From Mortierella sp. BCC40632 (Eukaryota > Mortierellomycota > Mortierellomycetes > Mortierellales > Mortierellaceae): a stretch of DNA of 64,000 bases. The position numbers were made by a program, and so were the translations under genes. The notes under the pieces are model-generated. The model searched no databases. It had not been told where the DNA came from and saw nothing but the letters and a program-made list of their open reading frames with translations. Of this stretch, positions 1 through 10,715 are shown piece after piece. How positions within the stretch are numbered: position 1 is the first letter of the stretch; every line of letters starts with the position of its first letter. Where the stretch lies: contig WAEK01000008.1 in NCBI GenBank assembly GCA_011634665.1, positions 2,349,501 to 2,413,500 of the forward strand, in the 5' to 3' direction.

Positions 1-195
1 AAAAAAAAAAAAAAAAAAAAAAAAGGAAAGGGAGGAAAAAGAAAAAAAGAGAAAGGCATCTTAGAGTGTCAAAGTCAACCTGGCGACTTGTTTGATTTCC
101 AAACCCGTTCCTCCAATATGAACGTGTCAGTGCTCCCCCCCCCCTCTTTTTCAAATACGTGACAAATTTTGATAAAGGTTCCACCCTCCTGTTCC
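1..195. other. 3' flank of CDC20
   Basis: The window opens with 24 A residues, followed by purine-rich sequence. This is downstream of the CDC20 stop codon on the minus strand. I see no other gene here and no clear AATAAA polyadenylation signal. Confidence 0.6.
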
Positions 196-3034
196 TTAAC
201 GGATTCGGGTCATCGAGGAGATAGTACGTCCACGGATAGTCGTTCCTCCATCAGCACCTCCAAACGGATCATTCTCGTCACGATCATTGTTCCTCCATCG
301 GGAGGAGGACGATCCTGGGCCTGCATAGGATCCAGCTCTTGTAAGCGTCTTGCTGCTTGATCCACTTCCTTTCTGATCCTTCTTGCTCTTGGCTTCAAAC
401 AATTTCCAGAACTTGAGGTTCTGGTCACTGGCTAAGGTGGCAACAGTTTGACCATCAGGACTGAGCGCTGTGTGAAGTACTCTCGAGTCATGCGCAGGAA
501 TATCAATGACCTTGCTCAGAGAGGGGTATCCGTACACAGAGATATTATTGTCTGGATAGCCATGAGATGTCACAAACTCCCTATAGTCCTTGGACCAGAT
601 AATCGATGTCACTTGTGAAACCGTGTTGACCGTGTTCAATCGTGCGCCCGTTGTCGAGTTCCAGAAATGGATTTGTTTGTCATACGTGCCCCCTCCAGAT
701 GCAAGCAGGTTATTCTGCCAGGGGCACCATGCAAGTGCCTATTTTTTTTTTTTTTTTTTTTTTGGAACCATTCGAGTTACACCATCGGCATTAAATGGGT
801 GAGTCGATTTTTTTTCTTTTCTTTTTTTTTTTTTTTTTTTTTTCTACTTCTTCACATGGTTGTCCTAGGGGTTTCCCCCATCGATTTCTTACCTTGACAG
901 CAGCCGAATGGTTTGTCTTGGTAAACTTTGGGGTAATGCTTCGTGAATCCCAAATGTTGACCAAATTATCGTTGCCACCACTTGCAAGTTGCATTCCATC
1001 CTCACGCCAGGTCAATCCACAGACTTCGTTGGTATGGTTAATCAACTCGGCTACCTTGTGATTCTGGATCCGGACATCATGATTCCAAATACTGCCATCT
1101 CGACATCCAGAACTCAGAATATGCTTGTCCCATGCTAGGACACCCACTCTAGAAACATGACCCGACATGGATCGAACCTTGGTCTTGGACTCGACATCCC
1201 AGATCTGTGTATCACCATCAAACATACCAATGGCCAAATAGGCTCCATCGAATGCCCAAGAGACTGAGGCAATGGCATCCATGCTGCCTGTCAAGGTGAC
1301 CAAGTTCTCTACCTGGCCCGATTCTGCATTCCAGAGAAAGACGGACTTGTCGAGTCCAATGGCAAGGAGGTTGGTACATGACCAGTCCAAGAGATTCAAG
1401 TAATAATCGTCCAACAAACCTGGTGCATCCAACACTTTTTCGGGACTCGTCAAGATTGTACGTTTGCGAAGAAGATTAGAGGCTGAGTTGGACCGTCCAA
1501 AGCTTGGGTGGCGACTATAAATGTTACGTGTCGGATTCGAATCCGCTGCTCGGAAGGGGTTGGCACCAACAGAGGGAGCCTCAACGTTGAAGGCAAGGAT
1601 TCGACTGTTGAGAGAAACACCACAAGCCTGGGCTACTTGTTCCCTGTGAATATAATCACTATCAATCACTTCGTCGTCAAGATTGTGGCTCGGCAGTGGT
1701 GGAACAGAGTGGACTGTTGTGGTATCATCCATTTTGGCATGGGCGCTGTTGAGATTCATGGCACTCCTGTTGGGTATAAAGCGGTCACCCTAAAGCCAGA
1801 GAGAAAGCCATTTTTTTTTTCCAAACAAAAACAAACACAAAAATAAAGGCGTCTTGAGTCAGATTTGTAATAAAATGAAATGAAAAGACGCACACACCAA
1901 GAAAGAAACAAAAGGGAGGGGAGTGGAAAAAAAAAAAAAAAAAAAATTCCATACCACACACAAGACTTTCTTGGCTTTTTTAGGTGACTTTGGGACAAAG
2001 TCATTCTTGACCACATCCAGTTTAACAGAGATACCGTGGAAGCTGACAGCCCGTGCAAGACCAGGCCTAGAAGCAGTGGAGGATGACGAGGCTTGAGAAG
2101 TGGATTTTGTGTTGGCTGACATGTTGAGAAGATTGGCCTTTCCAGGACCAGCGCTGTTCACACGAGACAACATTCGAAGTGGGTGCTGCTTTGAGGGGGA
2201 TGTTTTGTTGAGATCGTGGGTGAGGCCTTTTCCAGGAGTTGTTGGCAAAACCGATGTCGAGGCCGTCCTTTTGAAGGGTGAATGGTCACTGTTGGATAGA
2301 TCTGGATTGGCGCTCTTTTGTAAAGTGATAGTCGTCATTGGCTTCTTGGGGGAATTGTGAAGCAAGGGGGCTACCTTGTCCACATGTGGCGAGGTGTATA
2401 GTCCCGCGGTCGAAATGGTTCGCTTCCCGAGAACACTACTGGAGGTGGCAGTGGGAGGGCTCGAGGCGGGTGTTGTGCTCCCCAAAGCCTTTCCAGGTGT
2501 GGTTGGTGTTGAAACAGTGTCGGTGATATTATCTCGGTTAGCTCTTGCTATGGTAGAGTCCCTGAGTTGAAGAGACGCTGTTGGACCAGCACTTGCGGTG
2601 CGAGATAACAAAAGTGTAGACGACGGTGATGACGAAGCCGAAAGCAGACGAGGAGTTGATAATAGGCTGCTATTCGAGAACCGGTTCTTGGAGAGAAGAG
2701 ACGTTCCACCCATTGATGCACTAGCAGCGAATCCTCCGACACGACCAGCGCGGTTTCCTAATCTCTGCTCAACACCCTGGGTCGATCCTCCTCTTCCATT
2801 GGATCCACCTTCCTTGAATGACTTTAAGAGCATTTCATAACGGGCATTCGCTCTTGACGCCGTCCCGTTGCCACCAGTGCTTGTGCTGCCGCCGCTGCTG
2901 CTAGCTGTGCTACTGCCCTCACGAATGGAAGGTGCTGACAGGGTCGACGACATTGTGGAGGTGCTGCTCGATTTCGGCGATGGCTGTGATGGCTGCGATG
3001 GCTGCGAACGCAACGCGCTCGTTGGCGAGGACAT
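196..3034 (-). CDS. CDC20: CDC20/Fizzy-type activator of the anaphase-promoting complex
   Basis: Exons on the minus strand are 3034-1955, 1789-893 and 738-196, giving 840 codons and 839 residues. The protein is a WD40 substrate adaptor that activates the APC/C ubiquitin ligase in mitosis. Exon 2 opens with the C-box GDRFIPNRSA (about residues 361-370), the APC/C-binding motif of this family. It is followed by the KVLDAPG and DDYYLNLLDWS signature and seven WD repeats, including ASGGNDNLVNIWD. The last two residues are Ile-Arg, the APC/C-docking IR tail. The sequence around blade 1 fits CDC20 better than CDH1. Both introns join in phase 0. Intron 2 has two 22-nt poly(A) runs on the coding strand, one directly before its TAG acceptor. 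The Ser/Thr/Pro-rich region before the C-box is about 360 residues, far longer than usual. I saw no KEN box. The exact donor of exon 1 (GTATGG at 1954) is inferred. Confidence 0.93.
742..843. repeat. paired T22 tracts in CDC20 intron 2
   Basis: Two T runs lie at 742-763 and 822-843. Both are inside the second CDC20 intron, so the pre-mRNA carries two poly(A) runs. The first ends one base before the TAG acceptor. Confidence 0.95.
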
Positions 3035-4883
3035 CTCTCTCTTTTTTTTTTTTAGTTTGGCTCGAGCGACGAGGCTGTCCCTGGTTTAGTCGACTCTGTA
3101 GAGAGAGAGGAAGAGAGAGAGAAGAGAATTGCTGATTGACGCGCCTGTGTTGGTTTCCTGATCAATCTGTGGCCCTTCCTGCCAATGTCTCAATGTTTAG
3201 GTTGCTGAATTCTTGATCGTCTGGTTCTGCCCTGAGAGGAAGGTGGAGGGTAAAATTTTTTTTTTTTTTTTTCAACAAGTCGCGGAGATGATGGAGCTCT
3301 TTGGGAGCTTGTTGGTCAAGCTGTCACACACGTGATTTTTTTGCAACTCTACAAACGAACTGGCTCTTTCCCTTTGTCCTCTTTTCCTTTCCCTCTCTCA
3401 CACATACTTTCTCTCCTTCTCTTCACAAGTCAAAAGGAAACTTCACTTCGAGGCAGGCTCAATATACTGTGGCATAGGCAGCGTATTTGTTCCTGCGCAA
3501 GAGTTCGTTCAAAAATGTCGTGGAACCAATCCCTTCGAAATGTTTTAGGAAAATTTTTTGGTAGAAGCAAAAAAAAAATGGTGGCAAAGAGCTTGATGTC
3601 TCGCACTCAGTTATACACGGTTGGCAATCTTGGAGTATCGATACTGATATGCTCTCTTGGCAGAAAACACTCCAGCATTCAAGGGACTGGAAGTACAAAA
3701 TGCTGTATAGGATTCAACTCGTCTAAAACAACTTGGTCAGAGACTGGATGTCAAAGCTACATAATCTAATCAGGAACGACCTTTAGTCTTTTTCACTGCT
3801 CTCTCTCTCTCTCTTCCCTCCTCTAAACTCTCTCACTCAGCTTAGCATCACTAGATTCTTTTTACCCGTCTCTGTCGGACTACCATCCATCGCATGCCAC
3901 TGACTCTTATCAGCCCCCAGTCTGCACTCTATTCTTCTACACAGACGACAGAGTCTACCTCCATAGCATTAAGTTCTTGGATGTCATGCAACACTGTTGC
4001 ATAGCTCCCTGCAAGACAGAATGGCCATGATGCTTGGTAAAGAAAGACGCGTGTGCGGACGAAACTCATGCGATCTACAGCCAGATCGGGCTACCTCTCT
4101 CTCTCTCTTTCTCTCTACCTCTCTATCAGAACGTGTGGTCACTGTCCCGATAGGATAGTATAATCTAAGGGTACTTAGCTAGAATTCAAGCAATGAGAGA
4201 GCACACGCACTTCCTATTAGGAATCTTTTGGTGCTCGACGCAGCCAGAAGGTACTTGTGTTCCATGCCATATTGTCCTCACTGAGAGCCAGAAGTGACCT
4301 ACACCCTCACACATAGAATACCAATGTAATATATGAGAATAGGGACTCAAAAGGAGGATATGAATGATTCAGAACTCTGCCGAGTAAGGCCCTTGTTATT
4401 AAAGACTCGGGAAAGTGGCTAAACGTGCCTTCCATTTGACAACTGGAATGAGTTTATGGGGCGAGTTTATCCCGAGAACCACGAATGAATGCAGTGTGTT
4501 TGGAAAATAAAATAAAAATAAAAAAAAAAAAAAAAAAAAAAAAGCTCGGCCTTGGCGTGTGGGATCAAGCAGAAAATCAGTTAATAGACAAAGACAGTGG
4601 GTTCTGTGGGACAAAGCCGGTGGCGGGTCTAGATTTCATTTTCACCCTTTTGGATTTGCTTCGAGTCTCAGGAGGCCATGACTTTCTAGAAGACACTTGA
4701 TATTCTGCTCCAAAAGCCTAGCAGAGCTTGGTCACTTCACTCTCCAGGAACAAGGAAAGCAGGCAAGCAGGCAGACCCTCTTTCCAAGGGAGTGGCTTGG
4801 CGCACAGTTACTTAAAAGGGCATCCAACTTGACAGAATGCTACACGACTGTTCCTCCCACTTCAAACTACTTGTTCATCCAAG
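3035..4883. other. divergent intergenic region between CDC20 and TFB5
   Basis: This gap holds the presumed promoters of CDC20 (leftward) and TFB5 (rightward). It contains T-rich runs near 3257-3272, CT-rich stretches near 3800 and 4090, and an A23 run at 4521-4543. An 84-residue frame starting at 3514 matches nothing I recognise. I see no convincing gene. Confidence 0.6.
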
Positions 4884-5369
4884 ATGGTCAAGGCAGTGAA
4901 GGGCAAGTAAACTAGTTTTAGAAATGTTTGTGGAATTCACTCCAAGGGGCATGCATTGACCGCATTGGTGGGCCATTTCTTGTTCATTTTCTCGTTTGAC
5001 TCTACTAGGCATTGTGCTTGAATGGTAATCATAGTTGCCTCTAACTCTCATGGGAGCTCGAAGATGCACAGCTCTTAACCAGTTCATGCTTGCTTTTCCC
5101 GTCTTTATACTGCCAAAGAATCCACAGCTGACCTCTTTCTTATTCTCGACCCAATTACACTTGGTCTTTTTCTGTCATTTATCCTGGTCCACTATAGCGA
5201 CACTTCTGTCAAGCAAATTATCCTCGGACTAAATGAACGTGGCCAGTTCATTATCGAGGATCTTGACGATACACATGTCTTTGTTGACTCGTCATGCGTC
5301 GAGCAACTTCGAGCAGATATTGACCAAATTCTGAACGAGAACACTTATAATGCAGAAGAGGCAAAGTAG
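4884..5369 (+). CDS. TFB5: TFIIH subunit TFB5 (TTDA/GTF2H5)
   Basis: Exons are 4884-4902, 5009-5024 and 5198-5369, giving 69 codons and 68 residues, the normal size for this family. The product is the small subunit that stabilises the TFIIH core in transcription and nucleotide-excision repair, by binding p52/TFB2. The translation starts MVKAVKGIVLECDTSVKQ and carries the diagnostic EDLDDTHVFV block, followed by a C-terminal helix ending NENTYNAEEAK. Only one splice pattern keeps the family sequence KG-[IV]-L-[IE]-CD. It uses a GC donor (GCAAGT at 4903) and a 16-nt middle exon. The nearby GTAAAC at 4907 would instead lead to a stop codon in the next exon. The stop lies 273 nt from the convergent dehydratase gene. 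Confidence 0.9.
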
Positions 5370-5642
5370 CGCTCAGGATGGACAAAACATGTCAACATAC
5401 AGTGAGACGCCACCACCGGATAGCATTACCCGCATGACTGTGTCGCTGTGACGAGAATATGGGATCGTAGACACGGCTTTGCCTTCTTTTGGAAGGTGTA
5501 AAGGGCTGATGCCCAAGAACCACGACCGTGCTATTAAACGCCTCCGCCCCGGAAACACCCTCTTTAGACTTTAAATCGAGCATAATGTGTGTGCGTGTAG
5601 TTTTGTTTGTTTGGGGTTTCCAACTCTCGCTGAGATGGTAGT

Positions 5643-7419
5643 TTATCGAAGCCGCGAGATTAGAATTTCTTCTTCGTATCGTCCATTGACATAGTCGACA
5701 ACACTCTGCCCATACACCTTCTCCAAATCTACATCTTCCGGCAAGGCCATATGTCGCTCCATCTCTGACTGCGTCATCACCACAGCATTCAACAAACCAA
5801 GGGGTTCTGAGCTGATCCAGCGACAGACACAAATTCGATCCATGCTCTGAGAAATAGCACTGCGACCATGGAACATCTCTTCCACCACATATCCGATATC
5901 ACGACGATCGAGTGGCATAGTGACCTTCAATCCATCCGAGTCCTGACTTTCATCGGCTCCGATAGCTGCCCTGGACTCCTCCTGAAGTTTCAGATCGCGA
6001 TGAAGTCGCTGATAGAGAACATCACGGTACTTGACCTGCAATGGGTCCATCGGCCATCCTGCAATCTTGCAAATAATATGAGTTGCCATGGACATGCCAA
6101 ACATTGCTGGAAGAGGCACTAGGACTGGTAGAGGAGTAATTCCGGATGGGAGTAGCGGTAACGGATTATACACGAGTCCCTTGTGCTTCTTTTCCGGTTC
6201 TGGTGGCGTACTTAATGTAACCTTGGTTGGCTTTTCCGTTGAAAATACGACTTCGATTCCAATATCGACTCCCAGCCGCTTCATCCTACGGCGGACCGCC
6301 CTTGCCAATGGATCCTCTATTATTATTATTATTATTATTATTTTCAGAGGAGAAGAGAGGGATGGGAGAGAACAGGTCAGAGTGGAGAACACCATTTCAC
6401 AACTCTTTCAAAGTAATAAGGATTTGCTTTGCTCACCAGTTGTCTCCGAAATGTCGCTGATCTGCACGCGTGAGGGGTCGGCTTTAATGCCAGCATCCAT
6501 GGCACTAATAACCGGCAATTTGTTGTCGTAGCAGTACTTGAGCAGAGCCAACTTGCTAGTGAGGTCTCCAGTAGCATCTACTACATAGTCCGGTGATCCT
6601 ACAAATTCATTGATGACAAGATTGATATTTTTTTTTGGCACTGGTTGAGTGAGGGCAGTTGTTGGCTGGCAGCGGAGCAAATTGACAGAGTTGACAAGGT
6701 CATACCTGTAAGCAGACTGGCAACAGTATCTTCCTGAAGACGCTCGATACGCACATCGACCTCCACCCAAGGGACAACATCCCTGAAAGTCCTCTTTAGG
6801 GCAAGTGCCTTTTGTGTACCGATATCACGTCTAGTTGCTGTTGAATGCTGGTGAAGGTTGGAAAGGCTGATAGTGCCGTAATCGATGATTCGGATCCGGC
6901 CAATACCGCTCTTCACGAGCATAGTCGCTGCCCAGCTACCCACGTCTCCTACGATATAGGATGGAAGAATGAAGAGAAAAATCGTGAGAACTCCTAATCC
7001 TGGGAAGAAAGGGATCCTTTTATAATAGATCTTCCTGCTTTTCCAGCACACTCGGACTACTAACCTGCACCCACCACAATCACAAAGGACTTGCGAAGCT
7101 TATCAACACCATCCTCTCCAAGGAATGCAATATTCCTTGCCAGCTGTTCCTGGACTAGCTCTTCATCAAAGAGAGGTTTAGCTGGTGCTTTGGATCGCGA
7201 TTCCTGCTCCTTTGGAGAGTCTCCGTGCTGGGCTGGCGCGGGGGGGAGTTCAAAGCAAGGGTCCGACTTTTTTTTGGAGTGTCGTGTAGGATGTCTCCGT
7301 TGTACTCCTTGATAAGAGAGAATAGCAGCAGCAGTGGTCGCAGAGGCGGCAGCAGCCACGAGGATCATTTGAGTCGATTGACTTGTCCCTGTGGACAGCT
7401 TTTCCATTAGTGGCCACAT
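5643..7419 (-). CDS. TCD1/TCD2: tRNA threonylcarbamoyladenosine dehydratase (E1-like, mitochondrial outer membrane)
   Basis: Minus-strand exons are 7419-7065, 6948-6706, 6598-6437 and 6316-5643, giving 478 codons and 477 residues. The family is ThiF/MoeB/E1-like. It uses ATP to cyclise t6A at position 37 of ANN-decoding tRNAs to ct6A. An N-terminal hydrophobic stretch (about residues 18-38) fits the outer-membrane anchor of yeast Tcd1/Tcd2. The ATP-binding loop VVGAGDVGSW spans exons 1 and 2, with Asp where the family usually has Gly. LSNLHQHS and the DYVVDATGD block follow. The C-terminal half carries the family extension including DPLARAVRRRMK. All three introns are phase 1. The acceptor of intron 3 is preceded by an (AAT)n repeat instead of pyrimidines. 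Assignment between Tcd1 and Tcd2 is not possible here. Confidence 0.9.
6317..6342. repeat. (TAT)n microsatellite at a splice acceptor
   Basis: This trinucleotide run lies at the 3' end of intron 3 of the dehydratase gene. On the coding strand it reads as AAT repeats running directly into the TAG acceptor. Confidence 0.9.
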
Positions 7420-8440
7420 TGTCGTGAAATGAATCGAACCTTGGTGGATTTAGAATGACGTTTCTGATTCACCCTTTTTTTTTTTTTTTTTTTTTCTTTC
7501 TCTCTCTCTTCCTCTTTCTTTCATTCTGTCCTTTCCACAAGTTTAGTCGAGTTGTGGCTTTCCCTGTGCGCGTTTTGGACTTTGGATTGAGCAGGTTGAG
7601 ATATGCCCTCTCTAATGTGTACTTTTCTTTTTTTTGGACTTGAAAATTTCTTTGGCGAGCGATCGGAACCAGGCGGTTTTCTATCTGCGGTTTGGCCAAT
7701 AAGCTGGTGCCCTTCTCCCCCCTCCTCTTCCTCCCCCCCACTATCTACCATGATCGGTAACTTCGCTGGTGTTGACTATTTAGTTTATGCCGAACGAAAT
7801 GGCTTCCCATGTGAGTTACTCTAGGAAGTTAAAACTGGGTTCCCTTTCTAGAAGAAGTAATGCGTGGTACCAAGATAACATCGCCGAGGAGTAACTCGGT
7901 CGGATGAACCCTCCCCTCCCATCCCATCCCTCCTCTTACCCCAAATCGAGAGCGAAAAGCTCTCTCTAGAAACCCTGAAGGGTGCTGGTTACTTGTGGTA
8001 GCCCTTTTGGGAAGTGCCTGCTCTGATTGACAGATAGACCCTATTCGTGTCCGGTGCGCTTTCCTATCGGGTTTGCCAATTCTTTTTTGTGTCATCTTCA
8101 TTGACGAAAATTGTGACGGATCACTCCATGTTAAAGATCGCTGCCTTTCCTTTCTCTCCTTGTTTGTTTTTTCTCTTTCTCATCCTGGGGATCGGATCTG
8201 CGATCGGAACTGCATTCTCGCCAGCTCTTTCTCCTTTGAACATACTCCATGGGTTCGCATGCATGAAAAAATAATAATAATAATAATAAGAGCGAGTAAA
8301 ACTGGGGAAGATCCGAACATTTACAACAAGAAGCAACAATACCTTTTGGCATGGAATAAAAAAAAAATGTTGGTTTTTTTTCTTTTTACTTTATTACTGT
8401 ACAATCGAGCTTGGTACTCGGTTTTGAATATGCTCCTCAC
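7420..8440. other. intergenic region, dehydratase 5' side to MDH 3' side
   Basis: A T21 run (7475-7495) lies about 55 nt upstream of the dehydratase start codon. A (TAA)n run lies near 8269-8289. An AATAAA signal on the minus strand (8395-8390), about 46 nt beyond the MDH stop, is a likely MDH polyadenylation signal. No gene is evident. Confidence 0.6.
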
Positions 8441-9679
8441 TTATACGGCAGCGGGTGCGGGTGCGGGTGCGGGTGCGGGAGCAGGCGCAGGCGCGGTAAT
8501 GAAAGTGGTTCCCTTCTCAATGTTCACCTTGAGCTCCTTGAAAGCCTCATCCAAAAGACCTTGCTCATACTCCGAAACGGCAGGCAAAGGAAGAATATTT
8601 TCAATGCCCTCAGGACCAAACTCAACATCTTGAGCGAAATACTCGAGGCCAGTCTTGGCACGGAAGGCAGCAGTGTTCTCAGCATCGGCCAAGAGGTTGA
8701 CATAGGTCGACTCGACCACACCAGTCTTGCCTCCTACCGTGGCCTCAAGGACCACGTTGGTGAAACGAGCACCAGCATAGGCCATGGAGAGAGTAGCCGA
8801 ACCAGCACCATCCTTGGCCTTGACGACCTCATCACCACCATACTGGATGCGATGGGTCAAGGCCTCGAGCTGATCCTGTGTGAAAGCCTGACCAGGGATC
8901 TGAGAGAGCAATGGAACAATGGTGACTCCAGAGTGACCGCCAACAACTGTGACACGAGTAGTCTTGGGGTTGATCTTGTTGTCGACCTCGGAGACGAAGC
9001 GAGAGGCACGAACAACATCCAAGGTGCTGATACCAAAGACTCTATTCAAGTTGAAGAAGATGCCATTTGTTGTGTTAGTTTTGTTCAAGTGTAACGGTCT
9101 CTCTTTCTCTCCCTCTCTCCCTCTCTCCCTCTCTCTCGCCGTTTCTGTTGTAATTATTATTGATAACGGAAGAAAATAGAGCGAATATCCACTTTCTAGC
9201 CCGTCTCTACCTGGGTCATGCCATCGAAACATCTGCATGACCCCAGTTTTTGCAGTTTTTGTGCCTCTGGGGAAGAGGGTAGGAGGTAGGAAGAGGAGGT
9301 AGGAAGAGGAGGAAGGAAGGAAGGAAGAATGTGAGCCTCGACCCCGCAGACTCCAAAGGCAGAGTTTTCTAAAGGGAAGAGGAGGGAGGGTAACCCAATC
9401 ACTCCACAGGGGTCATGGAATCTTTTTTTTGAAAGAACTGTAACTGTATCCAGGCAAACAAAAAAAAAACCTTGGGCGCGTATTACGAGTGTGGGAATAA
9501 GGCGCAGAAATGACTCAACCTGGCCGTTTTGTTCCAGTAGAGTCGCCCTGCAATCCAACGCCCTCTCTGTTCATATTTTGGAGCAGAGACTATGCCAGAG
9601 AATGGGGGGGGGGAGGTATGTATTTGAAAGCGCTCGAAAGGGTTGGGGAGAGAAAAGAGAAAAGGGTGGGAGATGGATA

Positions 9680-9716
<37 letters not shown>

Positions 9717-9993
9717 TGGATAATGACTTACTTCTTGGGGTTGTAGACATTGTGCTTCTTGAGCACCTCGGTGACAATTGGCACAGTCGAGTTGACGGGG
9801 TTGGAGATGACAAGAACGAATGCATTAGGGCAGTTCTTGGCCACACCTTCAGCCAAGTCACGAATGATTCCTGCGTTGATCTATTGGTGAATAGAATTCT
9901 TTCTTTCTGTCAGGAACAAGCATGTGTCTCTATAATTCCGTTCCTCGGCCTTTCTTTGTCCGACGAGAAGAACACACACACCCCTTTGCCCTT

Positions 9994-10031
<38 letters not shown>

Positions 10032-10715
10032 CGCATTTAGACATCGTACCTTGAAAAGATCATCGCGAGTCATGCCTGGCTTGCGGGGGACGCCAGCTGG
10101 GATGACAACGGTGTGGGCATCCTTGAGGGCAGCATCCATTTCCGTCTTACCATAGCCTGTCACATTGGAGCGGGTGTTGATGTGCGAGAGATCGGCAGCA
10201 ACTCCAGCAGCATTGACAACATCGAACAAGGCCAAATCGGTGATCAAGTCAGACTGCTTCAAGAGCAAAGACAAGGGCTGACCAATTCCACCAGCAGCAC
10301 CGCAGATGGTGACTATTTCGCAGAGAGGAAAAAAAAAAAAAAAAAAAAAGGAGGCATGAAGAGTATCCATGTTAGTAGAGCACGATCATCGTAAAAAGTC
10401 TGAATCGAATCCAAGACCATGCCTTGGGATGTCTCTTCTAACCTTTAACATTGGCAGTAACGGGAGCAGGCGACTATGAGAAGGAATAATCAGACATAGT
10501 CGTTTCAGAAACGACAAGAGGAACTTGATGAGTAAACGGAATCTCGTCATGAGAGGAGGCGAGCATTCATTCTCATTTGTGCTTCTCCACAATTCCTGGA
10601 GATGAGACGAGCCGGACATTGAAAACCTCAAATACCAAAGGGTGGACAGACAGAGAAACGAAAGAGCGGAGCACTGATCCAAGGAGACACACGTCTGACT
10701 GTAGATCCTTACCAT
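8441..10715 (-). CDS. MDH: NAD-dependent malate dehydrogenase
   Basis: Minus-strand exons are 10715-10713, 10473-10443, 10312-10050, 9880-9732 and 9041-8441, giving 349 codons and 348 residues. The enzyme interconverts malate and oxaloacetate with NAD(H). The nucleotide loop GAAGGIG is at residues 16-22. Substrate arginines are Arg88, Arg94 and Arg160, and the catalytic pair is Asp157/His185 (GGHSG). The first coding exon is just ATG, followed by a strong donor (GTAAGG). Exon 2 begins [10 protein letters not shown]. In exon 2's frame a stop sits exactly at the acceptor, so an upstream exon is required. No clear mitochondrial presequence is visible, which suggests a cytosolic form. However, the region resembles mature mitochondrial MDH, and an alternative first exon cannot be excluded. 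The C terminus ends in an Ala-Pro repeat, unusual for the family. Intron 4 is about 690 nt. Confidence 0.92.
8449..8500. repeat. GCGGGT hexamer repeat encoding a Pro-Ala tail
   Basis: Tandem hexamers, degrading to GCAGGC-type units, lie within the last MDH exon. They encode the C-terminal (Ala-Pro)n tail. Confidence 0.9.
9680..9716. repeat. T13-A24 tract in MDH intron 4
   Basis: Adjoining T and A runs lie about 15 nt inside the donor end of MDH intron 4. On the coding strand they read T24 then A13, which could pair as a hairpin in the pre-mRNA. Confidence 0.95.
9999..10026. repeat. (CT)n microsatellite in MDH intron 3
   Basis: This dinucleotide run lies in intron 3 of MDH. On the coding strand it reads (GA)n, near the donor end. 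Confidence 0.9.

Noticed and set aside
3514..3768. 84-residue frame starting MSWNQSLRNVLGKFFGRSKKK
   Set aside because: Its start vaguely resembles complex I assembly factors, but the next conserved block is absent in all frames and no downstream exon was found.
7420..7445. GGTTCGATTC on the minus strand, resembling a B-box
   Set aside because: No cloverleaf can be drawn around it.
8073..8633. 186-residue plus-strand frame with Ala-Gly repeats
   Set aside because: It is the antisense shadow of the MDH C-terminal repeat.
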